A stretch of DNA of 64,000 nt from JBCCSZ01 sp039821145 (GTDB lineage: Bacteria; Bacteroidota; Bacteroidia; Chitinophagales; Saprospiraceae): the NCBI GenBank assembly GCA_039821145.1, contig JBCBOS010000020.1, forward strand, positions 102,856 to 166,855, in the 5' to 3' direction. The notes beneath the pieces are model-generated. The model saw nothing but the letters and a program-made list of their open reading frames with translations. It did no database searches and had not been told where the DNA came from. A program made the position numbers and the translations under genes. Shown here one piece after another: positions 8,108-16,239 of the stretch; the first letter of the stretch is position 1; the number at the start of each line of letters is the position of its first letter.

Positions 8108-10072
8108 TCAGACATCGACATTGGCGTACTTGGCATTGGCCTCGATGAACGCCCGACGAGGTGGCACTTCATCTCCCATCAGCATCGAGAACACGCGATC
8201 GGCTTCGAGGGCATCCTGGATGGTCACCCGACGCAAAATCCGCGTATCGGGGTCCATGGTGGTTTCCCACAACTGATCGGCATTCATCTCACCCAGTCCC
8301 TTGTAGCGCTGGACTTTGACAGACGTATCGTTTTCGCTGTTTCCATAAGTGGCGACAGCCTCGGCTCGTTCTTCCTCATTCCAGCAATAGCGGAATTGTT
8401 TGCCCTTTTTGACCAGGTACAGAGGAGGGGCGGCAATGTAGATGTAGCCACTTTCAATCAGCGGCTTCATGTATCGGAAGAAGAAGGTCAAGATCAGAGT
8501 CACAATGTGGCTGCCATCGACATCGGCATCACACATGATCACGATTTTGTGGTAGCGCAGTTTTTCCATGTTGAGAATGCGCTCTCCTTCTTTTTCTTCT
8601 ATGCTCACCCCCAAGGCCGTAAACATATTTTTGATCTCTTCGTTTTCGTAAATCTTGTGTTCCAAGGCTTTCTCCACGTTGAGAATCTTTCCCCGGAGTG
8701 GTAGGATGGCCTGGAAGTTTCGGTCGCGGCCCTGCTTGGCTGTACCCCCTGCAGAATCCCCCTCGACGAGGAAGATTTCCGATTCGCCTGGATCGCGGGA
8801 GCTGCAATCAGACAGCTTTCCTGGCAGTCCCGTACCTGTGAGTACGTTTTTGCGCTGGACCATCTCGCGGGCCTTGCGGGCAGCTTGGCGAGCGGTGGCC
8901 GCCAGGACAACCTTTTCGATGATGCGCTTGGCCAGCTTGGGATTCTCTTCCAGGTAGTAGTTCAGCACCTCCCCCACTTTGCGAGACACGATGCCTGTTA
9001 CCTCAGAATTGCCCAACTCTCCTTTTGTCTGCCCCTTAAACTGAGGCTCGGGAACCTTTACAGAAATCACGGCCGTCAATCCTTCCCGGAAATCCTCTGC
9101 AGAGACCTTTATTTTCTTGAAGAGGTTGTTATCCTCTCCATATTGCTTGAAGACCCTTGTGACGGCGCGGCGGAATCCATTGACGTGGGTACCACCTTCG
9201 CGGGTATTGATGTTGTTGACGTAAGAGTGAATGTTCTCAGAGAAGGTTGTGTTGTACTGCATGGCCATTTCTACCTCCACATTGTCCTCTCGGCCAGTGA
9301 CGTAGATGGGCTTGTCAATCAACTTGGATTTGGACTCGTCGAGAAAGGCGACGAATTCTCTCAGTCCACCCTCAGATAAGAACTCTTCAGACTTGAAATT
9401 GCCATCCTCTTCCACCCGCTCATCAGTCAACACGAGGCGCAGGCCACTGTTGAGGAAAGCAAGTTCCCGCATGCGAGCGGCCAGGATTTCGTATTTGTAT
9501 TCGGTGGTTTCGAAGATGCCTTCATCTGGTTTGAAGGTAATTTGGGTACCTGTGTCTTCGGCTGTCCCAACCTGATCGACACCAGATGTCGGTTTTCCTT
9601 TGCTGTACTCTTGTACAAAGACTTTTCCTTCCCGGTGTACCTCAGCTTTGAGATAACCAGACAAGGCGTTGACACAAGAGACCCCGACCCCGTGAAGACC
9701 ACCAGAGACTTTGTAGGTACTCTTGTCGAACTTTCCCCCTGCGTGGAGGACCGTCATCACCACCTCTAAGGCTGACTTTTTCAGCTTCTCGTGCATCCCG
9801 ATGGGAATCCCGCGACCGTCATCTCTGACGGAGATGGAGTTGTCTTTGTGGATGATGGTTTCGATGTGGGAAGCATGCCCGGCAAGGTGTTCATCGATGG
9901 AGTTGTCCACCACTTCCCATACCAGGTGATGCAGTCCTTTGGAATCGGTACTTCCAATGTACATCCCGGGGCGTTTCCGGACGGCTTCGAGCCCTTCCAG
10001 TGCCTGAATATTACTAGCGTTGTACTCCCCGTTTTGCGTTTCTAATTCTTGCTTATCTTCTACTTCTTTCAT
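8108..10072 (-). CDS. gyrB: DNA gyrase subunit B
   Basis: A 654-residue GyrB, of normal length for Bacteroidota. The GHKL ATPase domain carries EVVDNSIDEHLAGH, DDGRGIPIGMH and GGLHGVGVSCVNA. The transducer domain follows, then the TOPRIM domain with EGDSAGGTAKQGRDR near residue 435 and DADVDGSHI near 516, and a C-terminal block with QRYKGLGEMNADQLW. With GyrA (not in the window) it introduces negative supercoils using ATP. ATG at 10072 gives MKEVEDKQELETQ. A TAAATTTG sequence lies only 5 bp upstream of the start; if it is the -7 element, the message would be leaderless. Confidence 0.97.
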   Translation of the reverse strand: MKEVEDKQELETQNGEYNASNIQALEGLEAVRKRPGMYIGSTDSKGLHHLVWEVVDNSIDEHLAGHASHIETIIHKDNSISVRDDGRGIPIGMHEKLKKSALEVVMTVLHAGGKFDKSTYKVSGGLHGVGVSCVNALSGYLKAEVHREGKVFVQEYSKGKPTSGVDQVGTAEDTGTQITFKPDEGIFETTEYKYEILAARMRELAFLNSGLRLVLTDERVEEDGNFKSEEFLSEGGLREFVAFLDESKSKLIDKPIYVTGREDNVEVEMAMQYNTTFSENIHSYVNNINTREGGTHVNGFRRAVTRVFKQYGEDNNLFKKIKVSAEDFREGLTAVISVKVPEPQFKGQTKGELGNSEVTGIVSRKVGEVLNYYLEENPKLAKRIIEKVVLAATARQAARKAREMVQRKNVLTGTGLPGKLSDCSSRDPGESEIFLVEGDSAGGTAKQGRDRNFQAILPLRGKILNVEKALEHKIYENEEIKNMFTALGVSIEEKEGERILNMEKLRYHKIVIMCDADVDGSHIVTLILTFFFRYMKPLIESGYIYIAAPPLYLVKKGKQFRYCWNEEERAEAVATYGNSENDTSVKVQRYKGLGEMNADQLWETTMDPDTRILRRVTIQDALEADRVFSMLMGDEVPPRRAFIEANAKYANVDV

Positions 10073-10340
10073 TCGGCAAATTTACATAAAATTCGTGGTT
10101 TTTTTACACAGCCGCGAGGGCTGATTTCTACAGACTTGTCGAAGGATGGGTAATTGGTGATGTGAACACTTTTTAAACGCAGATTTTGAAGAGAAAGTTT
10201 CCCTATCTTTCTGAAAATCAGCACTTTTACACTTTCTGCATATAGGAAGCTGGGGGCAGCAGCAAATGGAAAATAGTTGCCTGGGCAAGAATATCGGCGA
10301 TTCTGCAGTATATTGCGACAAGAGGAGCAAAACGATCTGA

Positions 10341-10757
10341 ATGGAATACATACTCGACGGTCTCGATCAGTTGGACAAAACGGCCGCGCAATTGCTGGAA
10401 GCAGCTGGTGCGCGCAAACTCTGGTTGTTTTACGGCGAAATCGGAGCAGGCAAGACCAGTCTCATCAAAGAACTGTGCCGACAACTAGGGGTCGAGGATG
10501 TGGTCTCCAGCCCCACCTTTTCCATTGTCAACGAATACCAACGACAGCCAGACGGCCAAGCGATCTACCACATCGACCTGTACAGGCTCGAACAATTGGA
10601 GGAAGCCCTCGACATCGGCATCGAAGAGTACCTCTACAGCCAGTCTCATTGCTTTGTGGAGTGGCCTCAACTGATCGAAGACCTGGAGCTGCCGGAGACT
10701 GTTAAAATAAATATCGAAATACTTGATAATTCATCCCGAAAAATTTTATTTTTGTAG
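10341..10757 (+). CDS. tsaE: tRNA threonylcarbamoyladenosine biosynthesis ATPase TsaE
   Basis: A 138-residue TsaE. The P-loop reads GEIGAGKTS at residues 31-39, followed by SSPTFSIVNEY and the IYHIDLYRLE block, and then the CFVEWP motif. TsaE works with TsaB, TsaC and TsaD to make the t6A modification at position 37 of ANN-decoding tRNAs. Length fits the family (about 135-160). It lies 156 bp upstream of the alanine dehydrogenase gene on the same strand. Confidence 0.94.
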   Translation: MEYILDGLDQLDKTAAQLLEAAGARKLWLFYGEIGAGKTSLIKELCRQLGVEDVVSSPTFSIVNEYQRQPDGQAIYHIDLYRLEQLEEALDIGIEEYLYSQSHCFVEWPQLIEDLELPETVKINIEILDNSSRKILFL

Positions 10758-10913
10758 GCTGTAGGGAAAGCACAAGCAATGCGCATTCCCAAGCCGCCAA
10801 GTTTCGGGCATTTGCCGATGGGCGGATCACATCACCTAAGCACCTGGGCATCCAGGATTGTCTTGCTGCCAGTAGCCATTTCAGAGGAAGCAGACTAGCA
10901 AAAACTGAATTGC

Positions 10914-12140
10914 ATGAGTGAGAAGAAGCGAGTTCCAGTTCCAAAGGTCTTTACCGAAGGTCGATTGCAAACTCAAACGGAAATGCTGCAATTACAGCGG
11001 CAACCCAATCGGCTGTTCATCGGTATTCCCAAGGAATCCACCCTTCAGGAAAGCCGAGTCGCCCTGGTTCCTTCTTCCGTTGCCACCCTCATCAATCACG
11101 GCCACAGAGTGGTTGTCGAAACAGATGCCGGTCGCAAAGCCAATTATTCCGATCACGACTATTCTGAAGTGGGAGCAGACATTGCCTACAGCAAAGAGCA
11201 GGTCTTCAAATCAGATGTCCTCATCAAGGTCGCTCCACCCACGCTGGCAGAAATCGAATTGCTGCGTCCCAACCAGGTGTTGTTCTCTCCCCTTCACTTG
11301 CCCATCATCACCGCTGATTTCATCAACAAACTCCGCCAAAAACGTGTCATTGCACTGGCCATGGAGTACATCAAGGACGAGATTGGCACCTTTCCCGTCG
11401 TTCGGATCATGAGTGAAATGGCCGGATTGAGCGCCATGCTCACAGCTGCCGAACTGCTCACCAATGCACGGGGTGGAAAGGGCGTATTGCTCGGAGGCAT
11501 CTCCGGTGTGCCCTCCGCAAAGGTCGTCATCATCGGAGCGGGTGTGGTTGCAGAATTTGCCACCAGAGTCGCCCTGGGACTGGGTGCGGAAGTGCGCATT
11601 TTCGACAACAACATCTACAAACTCATGCGCCTGCAAAACCAAGTAGGCCGACAGTTGAATACCTCTTCGCTCAACCCCCTTCAGCTCGAAAAGGAACTTC
11701 GAACAGCAGACGTTGCCATCGGGGCTGTCCACTCGGAAACAGGTCGTACTCCCATCATCGTCAACGAAGAAACTGTTGCCAAAATGAAAACTGGCTCGGT
11801 CATCATCGATGTCAGCATCGACCAAGGCGGTTGCTTTGCCACTTCCGAAGTGACCACCCACGACAATCCCACATTTGTCAAGCACGAGGTGATTCACTAC
11901 TGCGTTCCCAACATCTCTTCCAAAGTTGCTCGTACCGCTTCCATTGCCGTGAGCAACATCCTGACCCCCATCCTCCTCAAAGCGGGAAGTGTGGGCAGCA
12001 TCGAACGGCTGATCTACAATGATCAAGGAATTCGCAATGGCATTTACACCTACAAAGGTTGTCTGACCAATGGCTATCTGGGAGAGCGTTTCCAAATCAA
12101 ATCCACCGACCTGGAGTTGTTGATTACCTCTCATCTCTGA
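10914..12140 (+). CDS. ald: Alanine dehydrogenase
   Basis: A 408-residue member of the alanine dehydrogenase / PNT family. The N-terminal half carries IGIPKESTLQESRVALVP (the catalytic Lys/Arg region), and the NAD-binding Rossmann domain contains VVIIGAGVVAEFATRVALGLG near residue 205. It interconverts L-alanine with pyruvate and ammonium using NAD. It is a little longer than classical Ald (about 370) because of an N-terminal extension of about 30 residues before RLFIGIPKE. It follows tsaE on the same strand. A lysine-dehydrogenase-like specificity cannot be excluded from sequence alone. Confidence 0.88.
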   Translation: MSEKKRVPVPKVFTEGRLQTQTEMLQLQRQPNRLFIGIPKESTLQESRVALVPSSVATLINHGHRVVVETDAGRKANYSDHDYSEVGADIAYSKEQVFKSDVLIKVAPPTLAEIELLRPNQVLFSPLHLPIITADFINKLRQKRVIALAMEYIKDEIGTFPVVRIMSEMAGLSAMLTAAELLTNARGGKGVLLGGISGVPSAKVVIIGAGVVAEFATRVALGLGAEVRIFDNNIYKLMRLQNQVGRQLNTSSLNPLQLEKELRTADVAIGAVHSETGRTPIIVNEETVAKMKTGSVIIDVSIDQGGCFATSEVTTHDNPTFVKHEVIHYCVPNISSKVARTASIAVSNILTPILLKAGSVGSIERLIYNDQGIRNGIYTYKGCLTNGYLGERFQIKSTDLELLITSHL

Positions 12141-12263
12141 TTTTTTCCGATCCCTCTCCTCTTTCCTGCGCGAGGTCTCGCCAATCTGCCAAGCCAGAAG
12201 GGCTTTTGCTGTTATATGAAAGCAAATCGCTATATTACCACACAAACAACCAATGCTTGCCGA

Positions 12264-14789
12264 ATGACAAAGCGATCCAAACAGCCGGAAAAACTCAGCA
12301 ATTACGAAGATGTGGTGCGACTCGAACGAGAAAAGCTCCATCTGCGCCGACAAAAATTGTTTGATGACAATACCAGTCTCGAAGAGTTTGAAGACAGCAA
12401 AATGGGCATTGCCCTCTCTGGCGGTGGCATCCGCTCGGCAACCATCAACCTGGGAATTCTCAAAACCCTCAACCGATTTGGCCTGCTCAAGAGGGCCGAT
12501 TACCTCTCCACTGTATCCGGAGGAGGATATACGGGAGCCTACATCCAGGCGACTCTCAAGTCCGAGGGCAGCTACGATTCTCTTTTCCAAAAAGAACACC
12601 TCGTACACATGCGCTCTTGGGGCGAATACCTGCTGCCGGGAATGGGCTGGCTCAAGCGTTGGAATACCTTGGTGCTGATCGTGGGATTTCTGGTCAGCTT
12701 GCTCATGAGTTGGAGCAGCCCCATCATTCTCATCGCCCTTTTTTACATCCTCTATGGACTGATCAGCCAACTGTTCAATTTTGAAAGTTTCGAATCCGTT
12801 CGGGCCATGTTCGAACAGATCAACGTTGTGGAATATGGCTTGCTGGTCCTAGGGAGCGTGGTCCTGGTCCACTTTGCCCTCAACCTGATCATGGAATACC
12901 GATTGGGGATTTCGCGAAAATTCAACAATGCAGAAACCTTTTTGGTCCTCCTTGGCATGGTGTGGTATGTGCTGTTGTTTGTCCTTGGCCTCAAGGAAGG
13001 TCGGGCCTTTGTCGGAGACTCCAACACCTTTCAAAGCGTTTTTGCCGCCGTTTTGCTGGTCTTGCTCGGCTTTGTCAACAACCCCAACGCCATCAGCTTC
13101 CACCGATTTTATCGGACCCAGCTGGCCGATGCCTTTCTCCACTTTTCCAAGCAATACAAAAACATCCGACTCAGAGACCTCTTCAAGGTAGACAGCGAGC
13201 GCATCAACGATTACATGGCGCCCTATCCGCTGATCAACACCTGCCTGAATCTGCAATCGACCCGAGACAAAAGTTACTCTGGGACCAAGACCAACGACTA
13301 CTTTTTGCTCTCTCCCTTGTACTGTGGTGCCAAACTTTCCAATTATGTCGATACGGCCTATGCCCAAGACTACAAAGAGATGACCCTTCCGGCAGCAACC
13401 ACCATTTCTGCCGCAGCCGTCAACCCAGGCATGGGCATCTACTCCAATAAGCTCCTCAGCATTTTCATGACTGTCTTCAATGCCCGACTCGGCTTTTGGA
13501 CCCACAACCCCCTGAAAAAAGGCAGCAGCTCCTTGGTCTGGTGGCCATTTTACTTTTTCTACGAGCTGTTTTCCCTCATCGGCACCGACAATCGCAAACT
13601 CAACATCTCCGACGGAGGGCACATCGAAAACCTTGGCGTGTACGAACTCCTGCGCCGCCAGTGTCGACTCATCATCGCCATCGATGCCGGTGCTGATCCG
13701 ACCTATGCATTCACAGATTTGGAAAACCTCACCATCCGAGCCCGCAACGAGCTGGGGGTAGAACTGCAGTTTCGCCCCGGTCACATTCCAGAACAAATCA
13801 TCCGCCCCAAACCCTCCATTGGCTATTCCCAACGTCGCTATTGCCTGGCAGACATCATCCAACTCTGGGAGGAGATCATCCCACTCGACGATCAAAACAA
13901 TCCCATCCTTTCCGACAAGAACAAAACCATCGAAGTACTGATCAACTACAAAGACTTCCGGATCGCGTTGGCCCAGCTGGACCAACGCGAAGGCGATTGG
14001 TTTGTCGAAGTCATGGAAGGATTGCAGGTCCAAGAGTACACCGATCAAGCCATGGACATTCTCACCAACAAAGAACGCCTGGAGGCCACCTTTGCCAGCA
14101 TCGATACCAATGAAAACATCCGCAATGTCCTCCGCTCTCTGGTCCACATCTTCGAAGGTCTCAAAACGTACCTGGACAAGACACTGCCCAAAAAGATCAA
14201 GGACCCGGAAAGGCAGCGCGCCGTCCTTCGCTCCATCATCCGCAGCATTGACAAGCGAGTCAAAAACAAGCTCAAGACTGGGACACTCGTTTACGTCAAG
14301 TCCTCCGTCACGGCCCCAGAAAGCAAGCTCAACATCCAGGACAAAACCAGCTTGGAATACAAGACCTATAAGTACAAAGTATACCACCCCAACTTCCCTC
14401 ATGAACCCACTTCCGATCAGTTTTTTGACGAAGTCCAATGGGAGTCCTATTTTCAAGTGGGCCAATACATTGGTGCCGAAGTACTCGGTGCAAGAGGATT
14501 ATTGGGCAAGTACCTTTCGGGAGAGTGGCAACCACAACAATTGGATTTCAATACTCTGATCCAACATTTTGACGAGCAAGAAGCCATCCAACATCCCATT
14601 GTGCCCAAGGAAGTGCCTCGGACGACGGCTACCGCTCCTCCCCCCGAAGCGCCCGCCATGGAAGTCCCGGTGGCAATGGACTCCCCCAGTCCGGTAGAAG
14701 CTGCCCCTGTCGAGGCCGAAGAAGCAACAGCAGAGCAAGAAGTGAGCACCAAGGTCGTCATTGGTCGCCAGGACAGCTACTCTATGTAA
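12264..14789 (+). CDS. Patatin-like phospholipase with an inserted multi-helix membrane domain
   Basis: An 841-residue protein. The oxyanion-hole motif ALSGGGIRSATINLG is near residue 53, the nucleophile Ser sits in STVSGGGYTGAY near 86, and the partner Asp in SDGGHIENLGVYELLRRQ near 450. About five hydrophobic helices (roughly residues 130-270) are inserted between the Ser and the Asp, so the enzyme is likely embedded in a membrane. The C-terminus ends in a Pro/Ala/Glu-rich tail. The family hydrolyses acyl chains from lipids. ATG at 12264 is preferred; ATG at 12216 would add 16 residues. It stands alone between ald and the methyltransferase. Confidence 0.82.
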   Translation: MTKRSKQPEKLSNYEDVVRLEREKLHLRRQKLFDDNTSLEEFEDSKMGIALSGGGIRSATINLGILKTLNRFGLLKRADYLSTVSGGGYTGAYIQATLKSEGSYDSLFQKEHLVHMRSWGEYLLPGMGWLKRWNTLVLIVGFLVSLLMSWSSPIILIALFYILYGLISQLFNFESFESVRAMFEQINVVEYGLLVLGSVVLVHFALNLIMEYRLGISRKFNNAETFLVLLGMVWYVLLFVLGLKEGRAFVGDSNTFQSVFAAVLLVLLGFVNNPNAISFHRFYRTQLADAFLHFSKQYKNIRLRDLFKVDSERINDYMAPYPLINTCLNLQSTRDKSYSGTKTNDYFLLSPLYCGAKLSNYVDTAYAQDYKEMTLPAATTISAAAVNPGMGIYSNKLLSIFMTVFNARLGFWTHNPLKKGSSSLVWWPFYFFYELFSLIGTDNRKLNISDGGHIENLGVYELLRRQCRLIIAIDAGADPTYAFTDLENLTIRARNELGVELQFRPGHIPEQIIRPKPSIGYSQRRYCLADIIQLWEEIIPLDDQNNPILSDKNKTIEVLINYKDFRIALAQLDQREGDWFVEVMEGLQVQEYTDQAMDILTNKERLEATFASIDTNENIRNVLRSLVHIFEGLKTYLDKTLPKKIKDPERQRAVLRSIIRSIDKRVKNKLKTGTLVYVKSSVTAPESKLNIQDKTSLEYKTYKYKVYHPNFPHEPTSDQFFDEVQWESYFQVGQYIGAEVLGARGLLGKYLSGEWQPQQLDFNTLIQHFDEQEAIQHPIVPKEVPRTTATAPPPEAPAMEVPVAMDSPSPVEAAPVEAEEATAEQEVSTKVVIGRQDSYSM

Positions 14790-14821
14790 TTTCCTTCCCC
14801 CCAGTAAGTCGGTTTGTTAAT

Positions 14822-14861
14822 GATTTCATAACTTTCAATAATTATTGAAAGTTATGAAATC
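14822..14861. promoter_or_regulatory. Perfect 40-bp palindrome with a GbsR-type operator core
   Basis: The two 20-bp halves are exact reverse complements with no spacer. The core at 14831-14852 is ACTTTCA-N8-TGAAAGT, the same arms and spacing as the site before the GbsR-type gene at 2302-2323. It lies 40 bp upstream of the methyltransferase start and 32 bp after the phospholipase stop. It is not followed by a T-run, so a terminator is unlikely. A high-affinity repressor operator is the best reading. Confidence 0.7.
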
Positions 14862-14900
14862 TAATTTGTAAATTGAAACTCAAACAAATCAACCGATGAT

Positions 14901-15788
14901 ATGAAACCCATCATCAATGCGCCCAAAACCCACGAAGAAATCATCCGATACTTTGAAGAAGCGGGGATGGATTACGGGGCCTGGAGTCCCAATTTCAACA
15001 TGCACTTTGGCTACTACAAGGCTGGGCTCAATCCCTTCCGGCGGGAGTCTTTGCTCGACCAGCTCAACGAGGAGGTCCGCCTGCGGCTGCAACTGCCACT
15101 TGAGGAGGAGAGTCTGACCTTGGACCTTGGCTGTGGGTTGGGCGCCACGGCGCGCTACATGGCCCGCAGGCACCCGAAGGCATTTGTACATGGCCTGACC
15201 ATCACTCCCTGGCAGGTCACCCAAGGACAAAAACTCAACCATGCCAGTGGTTTGGAGCAGCGGGTATTTTTGGAAGAGGCTGACTTTTGCGAATTGCCCG
15301 TGGACGATGAGATGGCCGATGCTTGCTATGCAGTGGAAAGTGCCTGCTATGCAGAAGGAGCCGACAAGGCGCCTTTGGTACAGGAGATGGCTCGCTGTCT
15401 GAGGAAGGGAGGGCGTTTTGTCATCGCGGATGGATTTCGCAAGCACAGTCGGCCGCTGCCGGGCTGGCTGGAGAAGATTTACCGGGCCAACTTGCGCTGC
15501 TGGGCACTGAAGGACTTGGCCGACATTGAAGCTATGAAAACCAGATTGCGAAAGGCGGGCTTCCACCGAATTGTCGTGGAGGATGTCAGCTGGCGCATCG
15601 CCCCCTCTTTTTTGCACATCCCCATTGTCAGCCTGAAGTTTTTGTGGCAACAGTGGCGAAAAAATGGCAGCCTGCGACTCTCTGCCGAACGCTGGAACAA
15701 CGTCAAAGCCCCGCTGCTGGGGATGCTGATGGGACTGTGTAGAACACACTTTAGCTACTATCTGATCAGCGGACAAAAACGCTGGTGA
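14901..15788 (+). CDS. SAM-dependent methyltransferase, class I (sterol/tocopherol/CFA-like group)
   Basis: A 295-residue methyltransferase. The SAM-binding motif I is LDLGCGLGATARYMARR near residue 74, followed by GLTITPWQVTQGQKL, the post-I region typical of enzymes acting on lipid-like substrates (gamma-tocopherol, sterol C24, cyclopropane synthases). Motif III is GGRFVIADGF near 170. The C-terminal third has hydrophobic patches that may contact the membrane. It stands alone with its own promoter region, which holds the 40-bp palindrome, and is inferred to be repressed by the GbsR-type protein. The substrate is probably a lipid, quinone or carotenoid, but is not shown. Confidence 0.82.
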   Translation: MKPIINAPKTHEEIIRYFEEAGMDYGAWSPNFNMHFGYYKAGLNPFRRESLLDQLNEEVRLRLQLPLEEESLTLDLGCGLGATARYMARRHPKAFVHGLTITPWQVTQGQKLNHASGLEQRVFLEEADFCELPVDDEMADACYAVESACYAEGADKAPLVQEMARCLRKGGRFVIADGFRKHSRPLPGWLEKIYRANLRCWALKDLADIEAMKTRLRKAGFHRIVVEDVSWRIAPSFLHIPIVSLKFLWQQWRKNGSLRLSAERWNNVKAPLLGMLMGLCRTHFSYYLISGQKRW

Positions 15789-15792
15789 TCAC

Positions 15793-16239
15793 CTAGTCCC
15801 CCACCCTCATTTCCATCTGGTAAAGGTCGAAACCTTCAGCCCAAAAGTCCTTGTCGACCTTTTCCAGTTGGGACCCCATTTTTTCGTAAAAGGGAAAGAC
15901 CAACTGAGAAGTCCGGACCACAATCCGCCGAACACTGGGATCCTTTTTGATCTGCTCCAAGCGAAACTGGGTCAACTGCTTGCCAATCCCTTTCCCGTGG
16001 TGATGGGGGTGAACAATGTCCCATGCAATGCGAACCAAGGCATCGGTCCGAAAATGGTTGAACCCTCCACAGCCAAGAACCTGGCCATCCTCTTCCACAA
16101 CAAAATAGTTTTCTGCCTCATCGCGAAGATAGGCGACCAAGTCTTCTTCCTCGGAAGGATGGAAATACTGCGGTGTATTCAAGCGCAGCATTTCCAAAAT
16201 CCCAGCTCGGTCTGTGGATCGGTAGGGTCTGATCGTCAC
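15793..16239 (-). CDS. GNAT family N-acetyltransferase
   Basis: A 148-residue GNAT protein. Motif A reads AWDIVHPHHHGKGIGKQL, where the acetyl-CoA pyrophosphate loop is HGKGIGK, preceded by EEDGQVLGCGGF and followed by VFPFYEKMGSQ. GTG at 16239 is chosen: it overlaps the stop of the upstream T9SS gene in a GTGA tetranucleotide, and the protein then begins directly with the first strand TIRPYRSTD. A longer reading to 16266 would need TTG. The acceptor is unknown. It ends 4 bp from the convergent methyltransferase stop. Confidence 0.85.
   Translation of the reverse strand: MTIRPYRSTDRAGILEMLRLNTPQYFHPSEEEDLVAYLRDEAENYFVVEEDGQVLGCGGFNHFRTDALVRIAWDIVHPHHHGKGIGKQLTQFRLEQIKKDPSVRRIVVRTSQLVFPFYEKMGSQLEKVDKDFWAEGFDLYQMEMRVGD

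Noticed and set aside
11211..12770. 519-codon minus-strand open frame
   Set aside because: Antisense to ald and the start of the patatin gene, both strongly supported.
12849..14465. 538-codon minus-strand open frame
   Set aside because: Fully antisense to the patatin gene; no signal, domain or plausible start.
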